This document shows positions 8,153-16,335 of a stretch of DNA of 35,199 nucleotides, one piece after another (position 1 is the first letter of the stretch; each line of letters opens with the position of its first letter). The notes below the pieces were generated by a model. That model searched no databases. It worked only from the letters and a program-made list of their open reading frames with translations, and was not told the DNA's origin. The translations under genes and the position numbers were made by a program. The DNA comes from an uncultured Lachnospiraceae bacterium (GTDB lineage: Bacteria > Bacillota > Clostridia > Lachnospirales > Lachnospiraceae). The stretch lies in the NCBI GenBank assembly GCA_902780465.1, contig CACZFV010000005.1, positions 1 through 35,199 on the forward strand. The letters run 5' to 3'.

Positions 8153-9910
8153 ATGGCGGAGCAGAGAATGTTTCATTACGACGCATTTATCAGCTATCGG
8201 CACGCGGATCTGGACAAGGCAGCTGCAGTGGGGCTGCACCGCAGGCTGGAGAGCTTCCGCATGCCCGCGGGACTCCGGACGGATCTGCCGGAGGAGAAGC
8301 GCAGGATCCAGAGAGTGTTCCGGGACCAGGATGAGCTGCCTCTGTCCAGCAATCTTTCGGACGCCATTGAGAACGCCCTCAGGAATACGGACTGGCTCAT
8401 CGTGATCGCGACGCCCCGGTTCCCCCAGTCTAAATGGTGCGCGAAGGAGATCGAGCGCTTCACGGAGCTGTACGGACAGGACCATATCCTGACGGTGCTG
8501 GCGGACGGGACGCCGGAGGAATCCATTCCGGAGGTCCTTCGATTCCGGCAGAACGGCGCGGTGGATGAGATCATCGCGGACGTACGGGGGAAAAACTCTC
8601 TTGATGAAGCAGCACTGCGCATCGCAGCCCGCATGTATGATCTTGTTCCGGAAGAACTGAAGCACAGAGTCCGGGAGCGGCGGGTGAAGCGGATCGCGGC
8701 GGTAAGCGCAATCGCGGCCGCGGTGCTCCTTTTGTTCGCGATGTACTGCGCTGCGCAGTTCAATCGGATCAGCACGCAGAATGACATGATCACGGCGCAG
8801 AATGCCGAACTGCAGGAGCAGTATCAGGCACAGAAGAAAAAATATCAGGATTCCATGGCGGCGACAGCAAGACGCCTCGCGGTGGCAGGACGCCGCAAGG
8901 ACGCGCTCTACGCTGCCTGCAGTGCCCTGGACTGTGCATCTGGCGGAGATACTGCCGGGCAGGCCGGAATTAGTGCTGCTTTACAGGAATGCCTTACATC
9001 TCTGACCGGCGTTTATGACAGAAACGCACTGGTGCTTGAAGATATCGTTCCTGCGCCGTCGCTGGAGGATGAATCCTTCTGGCAGTGGGAGCGGAGGGAG
9101 GAGCTTCAGGAAGAGTACAGCTGGCTGGGGTACTACCTGCCCGAGCCTGTGATCTGGAACTGGGATATCAGTGAACTGGAAGATGGAAAGCTTCTTTTTG
9201 CAGAGGCTGGTACAGAGGAGTTCAATCTGTATCTTTTTGATCCTGATCATGGCTTCCTTGACGATGTGACTTTTCTCTGGTTTTCCGATCCGCCGACGAT
9301 GCCTGTGGAGACAGCGCTGTACCGGGACGGGAAATTTTATCTCGGTATACGGAGTCTGGAGCGGGACCAGATGGCCTGCTATGCCTGGAAGAGCATCGAA
9401 AGCTATGAAAAAGCCGGAGAAGTGCGGAGGGATAAGATCCCCCAGGTGCAGCTCCCGATAATAGAAAATGGTCAGGAGAAACTTTCGGGAGACGGGAGAT
9501 ATCGTATCTCTCCCCAGAAGGATTACAGTCTCCGCATTTATGAAGGAGACCAGGAGATGCCTGTCCGGATCCTCTATGAGCTGGAGGGGATAGAAAACGG
9601 TATTTTTGCCATGGAGCCCCTGGAAGGAACGGATCATTACGTGATCATCGGGGATACGCTGCATTCCTGGCTTCTGAACCGGGATCTGGAGATCATCGCC
9701 CGCGTTCCGGGGTATTTCGGCTATGACCCGGAGAGACGGGCGCTGATCCAGTGGGAGGCCCCGAAAGATCTGGATACGGATGTCTTCACGCTGTTCTACT
9801 GTCCCCTGAGAAGCGAAAAAGAACTGATCGAAGAAGCGGAAAAGATCCTGGGAAACTACACGCCTTCCGGAAGGACCCTGGAACGGTTCAGGATCCGGTC
9901 CGGCGGATGA
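8153..9910 (+). CDS. Membrane TIR-domain protein with intact catalytic Glu
   Basis: A 585-aa protein with an N-terminal TIR domain (about residues 5-150): YDAFISYRH (9-17), RVFRDQDELPLSSNL, and SKWCAKEIERF with Trp95 and Glu99. This Glu aligns with the NAD-cleaving Glu of SARM1 and bacterial TIRs, so NADase or related activity is plausible. A basic stretch (RRVKR) precedes one membrane helix (about 181-203), then a coiled coil (about 205-240) with an Ala/Leu-rich segment (RRLAVAGRRKDALYAACSAL) that often precedes propellers in such proteins. The outer C-terminal region (about 270-585) looks like degenerate propeller blades. AAAGGAGG gives the start. The next gene is its paralogue. A sensor coupled to an internal TIR effector is inferred. 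Confidence 0.85.
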   Translation: MAEQRMFHYDAFISYRHADLDKAAAVGLHRRLESFRMPAGLRTDLPEEKRRIQRVFRDQDELPLSSNLSDAIENALRNTDWLIVIATPRFPQSKWCAKEIERFTELYGQDHILTVLADGTPEESIPEVLRFRQNGAVDEIIADVRGKNSLDEAALRIAARMYDLVPEELKHRVRERRVKRIAAVSAIAAAVLLLFAMYCAAQFNRISTQNDMITAQNAELQEQYQAQKKKYQDSMAATARRLAVAGRRKDALYAACSALDCASGGDTAGQAGISAALQECLTSLTGVYDRNALVLEDIVPAPSLEDESFWQWERREELQEEYSWLGYYLPEPVIWNWDISELEDGKLLFAEAGTEEFNLYLFDPDHGFLDDVTFLWFSDPPTMPVETALYRDGKFYLGIRSLERDQMACYAWKSIESYEKAGEVRRDKIPQVQLPIIENGQEKLSGDGRYRISPQKDYSLRIYEGDQEMPVRILYELEGIENGIFAMEPLEGTDHYVIIGDTLHSWLLNRDLEIIARVPGYFGYDPERRALIQWEAPKDLDTDVFTLFYCPLRSEKELIEEAEKILGNYTPSGRTLERFRIRSGG

Positions 9911-9919
9911 GGTGCTGAG

Positions 9920-11353
9920 ATGGCTGAAAAAAAAGAAGAATTCTGCACGGTGCTTGTGATCAGCGCGGAGGCGCCGGAAGATGCCGCTGCCGCTTCCAGA
10001 CTCAGGAAACGGCTGGAACAGTTCCGGCTGCCGTCTTATATCAGAAACACATTGCAGGAAGGAAAAAGGACCATCCGGGCGTTTTCTGAGGAAGGACCGG
10101 ATGCCGCAAAGGCGGTGGAGGGCAGTCAGTGGCTGGCTGTGGTCTGCTCGCCGCGGCTCAAGGATTCAGACGCTGCCATGGACCTGATCCGGCGGTTTAA
10201 GAAACAGAAGGGACAGGAGCGGATCCTTGCTGTGCTGCTGGAAGGAGAACCGGCCGATTCCTTCCCGGAGGAGCTCTGTTTCCGCGAAAGGACAGTCACC
10301 GGCGCAGACGGTGAGACCAGGGTCATCACGGAAGAGGTGGAACCTCTGGCGGCGGATCTCCGGGAAAAGGATCCCGGAAAGCAGAAAAAACTGCTGGACG
10401 ATGCAGTGCTTCGTATCGCGGCTCCTGTGTTCGGACTGAACTATGATGATCTCAGACAGCGCCACAGGGAGCAGAAGCTCCGCCGCATTGCGGCTGCCTG
10501 CGGAGCCGCCGCCGCGGTCTCTTTCGTGATCGCCTGTACCTCTCTTTATCTTTCTGTCAAAGTCAGCCGGCAGAACAGGATCATCGAGGCCCAGCAGGCG
10601 GAACTGGAAGAGCAGTACCGGGTCCAGCAGGAGAAGTATAAGGAATCCATGCTGACGGTCGCGGAGGAACTGCTGGAGAAAGACCGGCGGCAGGACGCGC
10701 TCTACGCGGTGCGGAGCGTTCTCCCGGAGGATCCCGTACAGGCAGCCGGGGCATGCACGCCGGAGGTGCAGAGGGTGCTGACCTCAAGCCTTGGCGTGTA
10801 TGATCTGACCACGCTGCGGAAATATAAAGCGGAAGAATATGAACAGGGAGAGCGGATCAGTGAAAAAGAGCTCGCAAAGATCCTGTATGGCGACACGTTT
10901 CCTCTGCCGAAGAAAGAGATCTGCTCTGATGACGGAAAATATACTGTACGTGAGGAAGGAGGCCGGACGAATCCGGAGATCTGCTTCTATGAGGAGGGAG
11001 GAACGGAGGCGGTACGCAGACTGTATGATATTACTACGGGTCTTACCTGCATGAAGAAGCTGAAGGACAGAGAAGGCTATCTGCTGATCTCCGACGCGGT
11101 CGCGTACCTTCTGGACGGCGGGCTTGAAATAACTGCAGTTATTTCTGACATGGCCATATCCTGGCGTGTCATCGGCTTTGACACGGAGAGAAACGCACTG
11201 ATCGTCTTTGACGATGAAGAGGACATTGAGGAGAAATTCGTTACCCGCTACGTCCCTCTGCTTTCCGCGGAGGAGCTTATACAGGAAGCGGACCGGCTCC
11301 TGGAGGGATACACGCCATCGGAGGAAGTCCTTACACAGTACGGGATCATGTGA
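9920..11353 (+). CDS. Membrane pseudo-TIR protein, paralogue of the preceding gene
   Basis: This 477-aa product matches the preceding TIR protein along most of its length but has a degenerate TIR domain. The YDAFISYRH opening is replaced by CTVLVISAEA, and the SKWCAKEIERF motif by SDAAMDLIRRF, putting Leu89 where the catalytic Glu would be. Enzymatic activity is therefore unlikely. The rest is kept: basic KLRRI, one membrane helix (about 188-210), coiled coil (QQAELEEQYRVQQEKYKES), the DALYAVRSVLP segment and the closing ELIQEADRLLEGYTPSEE, which matches ELIEEAEKILGNYTPSGR in the partner. The outer domain is about 100 residues shorter. It starts 9 nt after the partner's stop, so the two are one operon. 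A regulatory or scaffold partner is inferred. Confidence 0.8.
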   Translation: MAEKKEEFCTVLVISAEAPEDAAAASRLRKRLEQFRLPSYIRNTLQEGKRTIRAFSEEGPDAAKAVEGSQWLAVVCSPRLKDSDAAMDLIRRFKKQKGQERILAVLLEGEPADSFPEELCFRERTVTGADGETRVITEEVEPLAADLREKDPGKQKKLLDDAVLRIAAPVFGLNYDDLRQRHREQKLRRIAAACGAAAAVSFVIACTSLYLSVKVSRQNRIIEAQQAELEEQYRVQQEKYKESMLTVAEELLEKDRRQDALYAVRSVLPEDPVQAAGACTPEVQRVLTSSLGVYDLTTLRKYKAEEYEQGERISEKELAKILYGDTFPLPKKEICSDDGKYTVREEGGRTNPEICFYEEGGTEAVRRLYDITTGLTCMKKLKDREGYLLISDAVAYLLDGGLEITAVISDMAISWRVIGFDTERNALIVFDDEEDIEEKFVTRYVPLLSAEELIQEADRLLEGYTPSEEVLTQYGIM

Positions 11354-11424
11354 GAGGTGTCTGTATGGGAAGCGCCCTCATGAGAGGCACCGGGGAAACC
11401 ATCATACCGCGCATTGTCTATCTA

Positions 11425-11433
11425 TGGTATAAT
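11425..11433 (+). promoter_or_regulatory. Extended -10 promoter for the nucleotidyltransferase operon
   Basis: TGGTATAAT at 11425-11433 is a perfect extended -10 element. No clear -35 lies 17 bases upstream, which is tolerated with an extended -10. Transcription would start near 11440, leaving a leader of about 40 nt with GGAGGAGAAGAGGAG before ATG 11481. Confidence 0.65.
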
Positions 11434-11480
11434 CACAATAGCATAGTCTGTTCGCAGGAACGGAGGAGAAGAGGAGAAAA

Positions 11481-12401
11481 ATGAATACTACACTTGTTGT
11501 CATGGCGGCGGGGATCGGTTCCCGCTACGGCGGCGGCATCAAACAGCTGGAAAAAATGGGCCCGAACGGCGAGATCATCATGGATTACGCGATCTTTGAC
11601 GCTAAGCGGGCGGGATTCAACAAAGTCGTGTTTATCATCCGGAAGGATCTGGAAAAGGATTTCAGGGAGATCATCGGGAACCGCATCGAGCAGGTGACGG
11701 ACGTGGACTACGCTTTCCAGGAGCTTTCGGATCTTCCGGCGGGATTTACTGTGCCCGCGGACAGGAAAAAACCTTGGGGCACGGGCCAGGCAGTGCTTTC
11801 CGTGAAAGGGCTTGTGAACGAGCCCTTCGCAGTCATCAACGCGGACGATTATTACGGCCCGGAAGGCTTCCGCGTACTGCATGAGTACATGACCACGAAG
11901 ATGGATCTTACCGGTGAGAAGCTGGACATGTGCATGGCAGGGTTTATCCTGAAAAACACGCTGTCCGACAACGGGACCGTGACCCGCGGCGCCTGCCAGG
12001 TAAGCCCGGACGGGTACCTTACGGACGTCACGGAGACCTACGGCATCCGCATGGAGAACGGTATCCTGAAGGCGGAGGACCAGGACGGCAATCCGAGAAG
12101 CGTCTCCCCGGACCAGTTCGTCTCCATGAACATGTGGGGACTGCCCCCGGCGTTCCTCGCCGAGCTGGAGGAGGGATTCCCGAAGTTCCTCGCTGCGCTG
12201 AAGCCCGGCGACATCAAAAAGGAATACCTTCTTCCCACTATCATCAACAACTGCATCAAGAGCGGCAAAGGCACCGTGCGGGTGCTGCCCACCCATGACA
12301 AGTGGTTCGGCGTGACCTACAAGGAGGACAAGCCGGTGGTGGTGGAGTCCATCCGGCAGCTGATCGCGGATGGCGTATATCCGGAGAAACTCTATGGCTG
12401 A
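11481..12401 (+). CDS. Sugar-phosphate nucleotidyltransferase family protein
   Basis: A 306-aa GT-A fold nucleotidyltransferase. The N-terminal MAAGIGSRYGGGIKQLEKMG is the NTP-binding signature of the family (GxGxRxGG...K), and AVINADDYYG (about residues 115-124) contains the metal-binding acidic residues. The enzyme should join an NTP to a sugar phosphate, but the sugar is not evident; it is not a clear match to GalU, GlmU or RmlA. It has no C-terminal hexapeptide acyltransferase repeats. The last 8 bases overlap the next gene (ATGGCTGA), indicating translational coupling. It has its own extended -10 promoter upstream, separating it from the TIR genes. Confidence 0.85.
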   Translation: MNTTLVVMAAGIGSRYGGGIKQLEKMGPNGEIIMDYAIFDAKRAGFNKVVFIIRKDLEKDFREIIGNRIEQVTDVDYAFQELSDLPAGFTVPADRKKPWGTGQAVLSVKGLVNEPFAVINADDYYGPEGFRVLHEYMTTKMDLTGEKLDMCMAGFILKNTLSDNGTVTRGACQVSPDGYLTDVTETYGIRMENGILKAEDQDGNPRSVSPDQFVSMNMWGLPPAFLAELEEGFPKFLAALKPGDIKKEYLLPTIINNCIKSGKGTVRVLPTHDKWFGVTYKEDKPVVVESIRQLIADGVYPEKLYG

Positions 12402-13080
12402 GTGCCGGAAAGGCAGAGGCTGCATCACCCTCATCGGCATGCCGGCCTGCGGGAAGAGCACCGTGGGCGTCGTCCTGGCGAAAAAGCTGGGAATGAGGTT
12501 CATCGACACAGACCTGGTGATCCAGGAACAGACAGGGAAGCTTTTGAAGGAGCTGATTGCCGAGCACGGGGATGAAGGGTTCCGGGCCATCGAGGACCGG
12601 ATCAATGCGTCGATCGATGCGGAGAACGCGGTCATCGCCCCGGGCGGAAGCGCTGTCTACGGAAAAAAGGCCATGGCGCATTTCCGGGAGCTGGGGCAGG
12701 TGGTCTACCTGAAGCTTCCTTATTACGCTGTGGTGCTCCGGATCGGGGACCTGAAGGAACGGGGCGTGAGCATCCGGCCCGGGCAGACCTTCTATCAGCT
12801 GTACCGGGAGCGCACCAGGCTGTATGAGAAGTACGCGGACCTGGTGGTGGACGAGCGGAGGCTTCCCATCCGCGCGGTGGTGAAAAAGATCATCCTGATG
12901 ACCGGAAGAGAACTTCCGGAGGCTCTGAAGGATGCGGAGAAAAGCGCGGCTGCCGCGGAGAAAAAAGAAAAGAGCAAGAGAATAAAAAAGAATGGCAAAA
13001 GAAATATGGCGGCCGGGAAACATGCTGTACCCGGTCCCGGCAGTCATGGTAAGCTGCGCGGACAAAGAAGGCCGCAGTAA
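12394..13080 (+). CDS. aroK: Shikimate kinase-like protein with unusual C-terminal tail
   Basis: A shikimate kinase transfers phosphate from ATP to shikimate in chorismate synthesis. Seen here: P-loop GMPACGKSTVG (Lys21), FIDTD for substrate binding, PGGSAVYG in place of the usual GGG motif, and RPGQTFYQLYRERTRLYEKYADLVVD for the lid and adenine region. The lid has RPG instead of the common RPLL, so the substrate may differ. ATG 12394 is chosen for GGAG at 12382-12385; an ATG at 12370 is less well placed. The core ends near residue 170, yet the frame runs to 228 residues with a Lys/Ala-rich tail overlapping the next gene by 89 nt. A frameshift in the A-rich stretch near 12960-12990 could explain this. 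Confidence 0.78.
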   Translation: MAECRKGRGCITLIGMPACGKSTVGVVLAKKLGMRFIDTDLVIQEQTGKLLKELIAEHGDEGFRAIEDRINASIDAENAVIAPGGSAVYGKKAMAHFRELGQVVYLKLPYYAVVLRIGDLKERGVSIRPGQTFYQLYRERTRLYEKYADLVVDERRLPIRAVVKKIILMTGRELPEALKDAEKSAAAAEKKEKSKRIKKNGKRNMAAGKHAVPGPGSHGKLRGQRRPQ

Positions 13081-13582
13081 CATCATCACCGTCGCCTGGG
13101 CGGGAACGGTCTGTTCCTCCCCGGCTATGGTCAGCATCTCCATCCGCCCGGAGCGCTTTTCCTACCATATGATCCGGGAGACCGGGGAGTTCGTGGTGAA
13201 TCTCACCACGGAGAAACTGGTCCGGGCAGCGGATCTCTGCGGCGTGAAGTCCGGCAGGGACACGGACAAATGGAAACTTGCGGGACTCACGCCTGAAAAG
13301 GCGTCCCGGGTCGCGGCGCCGCTGATCGCGGAGAGTCCCGTCAATATCGAGTGCAGGGTGACAGACATGATCCCCCTCGGTTCACATCACATGTTCCTGG
13401 GAGAAGTTCTGGCGGTGCAGGTGGATGCCTCCCTGCTGGACCGGAACGGACGCCTGGATCTTCAGAAGGCAGCTCCTGCGGTGTATTCCCACGGAGAGTA
13501 TTACGGCCTTGGAAAACTGGCCGGGACCTTCGGCTATTCCGTACGAAAACAGGGGAAGATTCCGGGGAAACGGAAAAAATAA
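12992..13582 (+). CDS. Flavin reductase family protein (FMN-binding split barrel)
   Basis: A 196-aa protein of the flavin reductase-like/DIM6 family, which binds FMN in a split β-barrel and usually reduces flavin or a small substrate. Recognisable parts are the N-terminal PVPAVMVSCAD, NIITVAWAGTVCSSPAMVSISIRP (strands lining the flavin site), GEFVVNL, and the late HMFLGEVLAVQVD. The tail is basic (RKQGKIPGKRKK). The start codon lies inside the C-terminal part of the shikimate kinase frame, and the ribosome binding site is weak (AAGAG in an A-rich stretch), so translation probably depends on the upstream gene. The physiological substrate cannot be told from sequence. Confidence 0.85.
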   Translation: MAKEIWRPGNMLYPVPAVMVSCADKEGRSNIITVAWAGTVCSSPAMVSISIRPERFSYHMIRETGEFVVNLTTEKLVRAADLCGVKSGRDTDKWKLAGLTPEKASRVAAPLIAESPVNIECRVTDMIPLGSHHMFLGEVLAVQVDASLLDRNGRLDLQKAAPAVYSHGEYYGLGKLAGTFGYSVRKQGKIPGKRKK

Positions 13583-13601
13583 TGCCGGTACGGCAGTTTT
13601 G

Positions 13602-13610
13602 TGTTATGAT
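13602..13610 (+). promoter_or_regulatory. Extended -10 element before murC
   Basis: TGTTATGAT at 13602-13610 fits an extended -10. It lies 40 bases before the murC start and just after a small hairpin (TGCCG-GTA-CGGCA, about 13583-13595) followed by GTTTTG, which could be a weak terminator for the preceding genes. Confidence 0.5.
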
Positions 13611-13649
13611 GTACGGAATGTATTTGTAATAGGTCATAAGGAGGCAGGT

Positions 13650-15038
13650 ATGGCAGCATACCAGTTTGATTACAGCAACCCCTGTCACGTGTATTTCTGC
13701 GGCATCGGCGGCATCAGTATGAGCGGCCTGGCGGAGATCCTCCTGAAGGAGGGATTCCGCGTCAGCGGAAGCGATTCCGCAAAAAGCGAATTTACGGAGC
13801 ATTTAAGTGCAGCCGGAGCCACAGTTTTTTACGGCCAGCGCAGGGAGAACATCACGGACGATATCGACTGTGCGGTCTTCACCGCGGCGATCCGGCCGGA
13901 AAACCCGGAGTACCGGGCATGTAAGGAAAAAGGCATCCCCATGATGACCAGGGCAGAGCTCCTGGGCCAGATCATGACACGTTATAAAAACAGCATCGCC
14001 GTCAGCGGCACCCACGGGAAGACCACGACCACGGCCATGCTGTCCCATATCATGATGAAGGCGGATGAGGATCCCACCATCTCCATCGGCGGCGTGCTTC
14101 CGCTGATCAACGGGAATATCCGCATCGGAGGAAACGAAAACTTCCTGCTGGAAGCCTGTGAGTACACCAACAGCTTCCTGTCCTTCAATCCCACCATGGA
14201 GATCATCCTGAACATCGAGGCTGACCATCTGGATTTCTTCAAGGACATTGACGATATCCGTCATTCCTTCCACAGATTCGTGGGAAGACTGCCGGAAAAT
14301 GGCACCGTGATCATCAACAGCGGCATCGACCGCTATGAAGAGATCGTGGAGGGCTTCGGCGGCAAGGTCATCACAGTGGGAGGAGAAGGCGCGGATATCG
14401 CCGCGTCGGAGATCTCCTTCGACAGCTTCGCGAGACCTTCCTTTATTCCGGTGATCCGCGGCAAAGCCATGGACCGCATCACCCTCAGTGTCTCCGGGGA
14501 GCACAATGTGTACAATTCCCTGGCGGCTATCGCGGCAGGCCTGGAGCTCGGAATCCCGCTGAGGACCATTGAAGAGGGACTCATGTCCTGCAGCGGCGCG
14601 GAGCGCAGGTTTGAGAAAAAGGGAGAGACGAACGGCGTCGTCATCATGGACGATTACGCCCATCACCCGCAGGAGATCGAGGCGACTCTGAAGGCGGCGC
14701 TCCGCTGCCCGCGGAAGGAGCTCTGGGTGGTGTTCCAGCCCCATACCTATTCCCGCACCAAAGCGCTGATGCAGGAGTTCGCGGACGCCCTGTCCCTGGC
14801 GGACAAGGTGGTGCTGGCGGAGATCTATCCCGCGCGCGAGACCGACACCCTCGGGGTGTCTTCTTCCGATATCGCGGAGAAGATCAATCTTGTTTCACCC
14901 GGAAAGGCGGTGGCACTGCCGTCTTTTGAAAAGATCACAACCTATCTGCTGGAGCATTTGTCCACAGGCGATCTGTGCATAACTATGGGCGCGGGCGATA
15001 TCTACAAAGTCGGAGAAATGCTGCTCGGAAAACGTTAA
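13650..15038 (+). CDS. murC: UDP-N-acetylmuramate--L-alanine ligase MurC
   Basis: MurC adds L-alanine to UDP-MurNAc, the first peptide step of peptidoglycan synthesis, in the cytoplasm. The 462-aa product shows the family order: FCGIGGISMSGLAEIL (UDP-sugar binding Rossmann motif), SGTHGKTTTTAMLSHI (ATP loop, Lys124), LEACEYTNSFL, NIEADHLDFF, DDYAHHPQEIEATL and VFQPHTYSRT. Start ATG 13650 has AAGGAGG directly upstream; the frame stays open further 5' (to 13425), but that overlaps the flavin reductase gene and has no family similarity. The ACEY variant in place of the more usual ADES is a form I associate with Clostridia. An extended -10 sits 40 bases upstream. Confidence 0.95.
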   Translation: MAAYQFDYSNPCHVYFCGIGGISMSGLAEILLKEGFRVSGSDSAKSEFTEHLSAAGATVFYGQRRENITDDIDCAVFTAAIRPENPEYRACKEKGIPMMTRAELLGQIMTRYKNSIAVSGTHGKTTTTAMLSHIMMKADEDPTISIGGVLPLINGNIRIGGNENFLLEACEYTNSFLSFNPTMEIILNIEADHLDFFKDIDDIRHSFHRFVGRLPENGTVIINSGIDRYEEIVEGFGGKVITVGGEGADIAASEISFDSFARPSFIPVIRGKAMDRITLSVSGEHNVYNSLAAIAAGLELGIPLRTIEEGLMSCSGAERRFEKKGETNGVVIMDDYAHHPQEIEATLKAALRCPRKELWVVFQPHTYSRTKALMQEFADALSLADKVVLAEIYPARETDTLGVSSSDIAEKINLVSPGKAVALPSFEKITTYLLEHLSTGDLCITMGAGDIYKVGEMLLGKR

Positions 15039-15042
15039 AAAC

Positions 15043-15081
15043 GAAGGTCTGCAGGAGTCACGGACGTCTCTGCGGACCTTC
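15043..15081 (+). terminator. Hairpin after murC, probable terminator without a good T-tract
   Basis: GAAGGTCTGCAG (15043-15054) pairs with CTGCGGACCTTC (15070-15081): 12 pairs, one of them G-U. The following bases (TGTTCATAC) are not a proper T run, so this could be a factor-assisted terminator or an RNA-end stabiliser. Confidence 0.5.
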
Positions 15082-15092
15082 TGTTCATACAC

Positions 15093-15149
15093 AAATCCAC
15101 ATTTTCCACAGAAAAACAGCTTCAACAATGTGGACAAAGTTGTGGATGG
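15093..15149. promoter_or_regulatory. Cluster of four DnaA-box-like sites
   Basis: AAATCCACA (15093-15101) and TTTTCCACA (15102-15110) abut on the plus strand; TGTGGACAA (15129-15137, reading TTGTCCACA on the minus strand) and TGTGGATGG (15141-15149, CCATCCACA) follow in the opposite orientation. The consensus is TTATCCACA; the two middle sites differ by one base and the outer two by two. They sit upstream of primosome genes, suggesting DnaA control of those genes. Confidence 0.55.
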
Positions 15150-15232
15150 GGGGGCCGGTGTTTCGGTTCTAATTTCAACCCTGCTGTGGTAAACTAAGCG
15201 CAGAACTCGGGTAACACAGAAGGGTGAGAATT

Positions 15233-16330
15233 ATGCGGATCGATTTCGGAAATTTCCGGATTCCGGCGGTGACGCTGGTCGCAAATGAATTTATAGATCG
15301 GTACATGCCGTCGGCAAACGGCGAATATGTAAAAGTTTATCTCTATCTTCTCCGCCACGCCGGAGAAGAAGTGGGGCAGGCGGAGATCGCCGACGCCCTG
15401 GAGCTGACAGAAGGGGATGTCCGCAGGGCTCTGATCCGGTGGCAGCGGGACGGACTCCTGACAGCGGAAGAGACAGGTACAGTCACAAAGAAAGCGGAGC
15501 CGGTAAAGGTGCCGGCGCAGGAAGAGAAAACACAGCCGGCAGTGGCATATCCTGTGGAAAGAGTGCTCTCTGCGGAGAAGACACTTCCCGCGGAGAAGAT
15601 GCTTCCCCCGGAAAAGCCGCTCCCCGCGGAGAGCGTGCAGATCCCGGACAAGTCCTCCGTGGACTTTACGAAGCTCAGGCAGAACGACGAATTCACCATG
15701 CTGCTCTACATCGTGCAGCGCTATCTGTCGCGGATCTTTTCCCAGACCGACAGCGAGACAGTGGCGTATCTTTACGATGTCCTGAAGATGCCGGCGGAGC
15801 TGATCGAATATCTTGCGGAGCTCTGCGCCCAGAGAGGAAAGACTTCGCTCCGGTATTTTGAGAGCATCGCCCTCGACTGGTACAGGAACGGCATCACTAC
15901 GGTGGAGCAGGCGAAGGAGCGCGGGACAGGTGCTTCGGCGGAGGAATACGCTGTCATGAAGGCTTTCGGGCTGCAGGGGCGGAACCCGGGCACGGAAGAG
16001 CAGAAACTGATGCGGAAGTGGTTCGGCGAGTACGGCTTCACAAAGGAGATCGTGCTGGAAGCCTGCGGGCGCACGCTGATGCGGACCCATGAGCCCAGCT
16101 TCCCCTACGCCGACAGGATCCTGACGGAGTGGCGCAAGGCAGGTGTCAGGACCCTGGAGGATATCCGCCGTCTCGATGACGGTGCCAGACAGGGAAAGCA
16201 GGAGAAAAAGCCTGCTTCCGGGATGCGGGGAGGAAAGCAGACGAACCGTTTCCACAATCTGAATGAAAGGGACGATGATCTCGATGCATACTCCGTCCAG
16301 GTGATGCGTCAGAGGCTCGGACAGGAGTGA
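15233..16330 (+). CDS. DnaD/DnaB-domain primosomal replication protein
   Basis: A 365-aa replication initiation protein of the DnaD family, which helps load the replicative helicase in Firmicutes. The N-terminal part (about residues 1-80) is a winged-helix domain (VKVYLYLLRHAGEEVGQAEIADALEL). A Pro/Glu/Lys-rich linker follows (about 85-145) with short repeats of the type EKxLPAEK. Two DnaD-type C-terminal domains come next: YLSRIFSQTDSETVAYLYDV...YFESIALDWYRNGI and LMRKWFGEYGFTKEIVLEAC...YADRILTEWRKAGVRTLEDI. ATG 15233 is chosen because AAGGG at about 15219-15223 is well spaced; GTG 15224 would be too close. The DnaC-like loader gene follows directly. DnaA-box-like sites lie upstream. Confidence 0.88.
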   Translation: MRIDFGNFRIPAVTLVANEFIDRYMPSANGEYVKVYLYLLRHAGEEVGQAEIADALELTEGDVRRALIRWQRDGLLTAEETGTVTKKAEPVKVPAQEEKTQPAVAYPVERVLSAEKTLPAEKMLPPEKPLPAESVQIPDKSSVDFTKLRQNDEFTMLLYIVQRYLSRIFSQTDSETVAYLYDVLKMPAELIEYLAELCAQRGKTSLRYFESIALDWYRNGITTVEQAKERGTGASAEEYAVMKAFGLQGRNPGTEEQKLMRKWFGEYGFTKEIVLEACGRTLMRTHEPSFPYADRILTEWRKAGVRTLEDIRRLDDGARQGKQEKKPASGMRGGKQTNRFHNLNERDDDLDAYSVQVMRQRLGQE

Positions 16331-16335
16331 ACGAC

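Noticed and set aside
13425..13649. An extended N-terminus for MurC
   Set aside because: The frame is open, but the extension overlaps the flavin reductase gene, has no MurC similarity, and a strong ribosome binding site sits right before ATG 13650.
15093..15149. A chromosomal replication origin
   Set aside because: The DnaA-box-like sites lack an adjacent AT-rich unwinding region and none of dnaA, dnaN or gyrB is nearby. Transcriptional control is the simpler reading.
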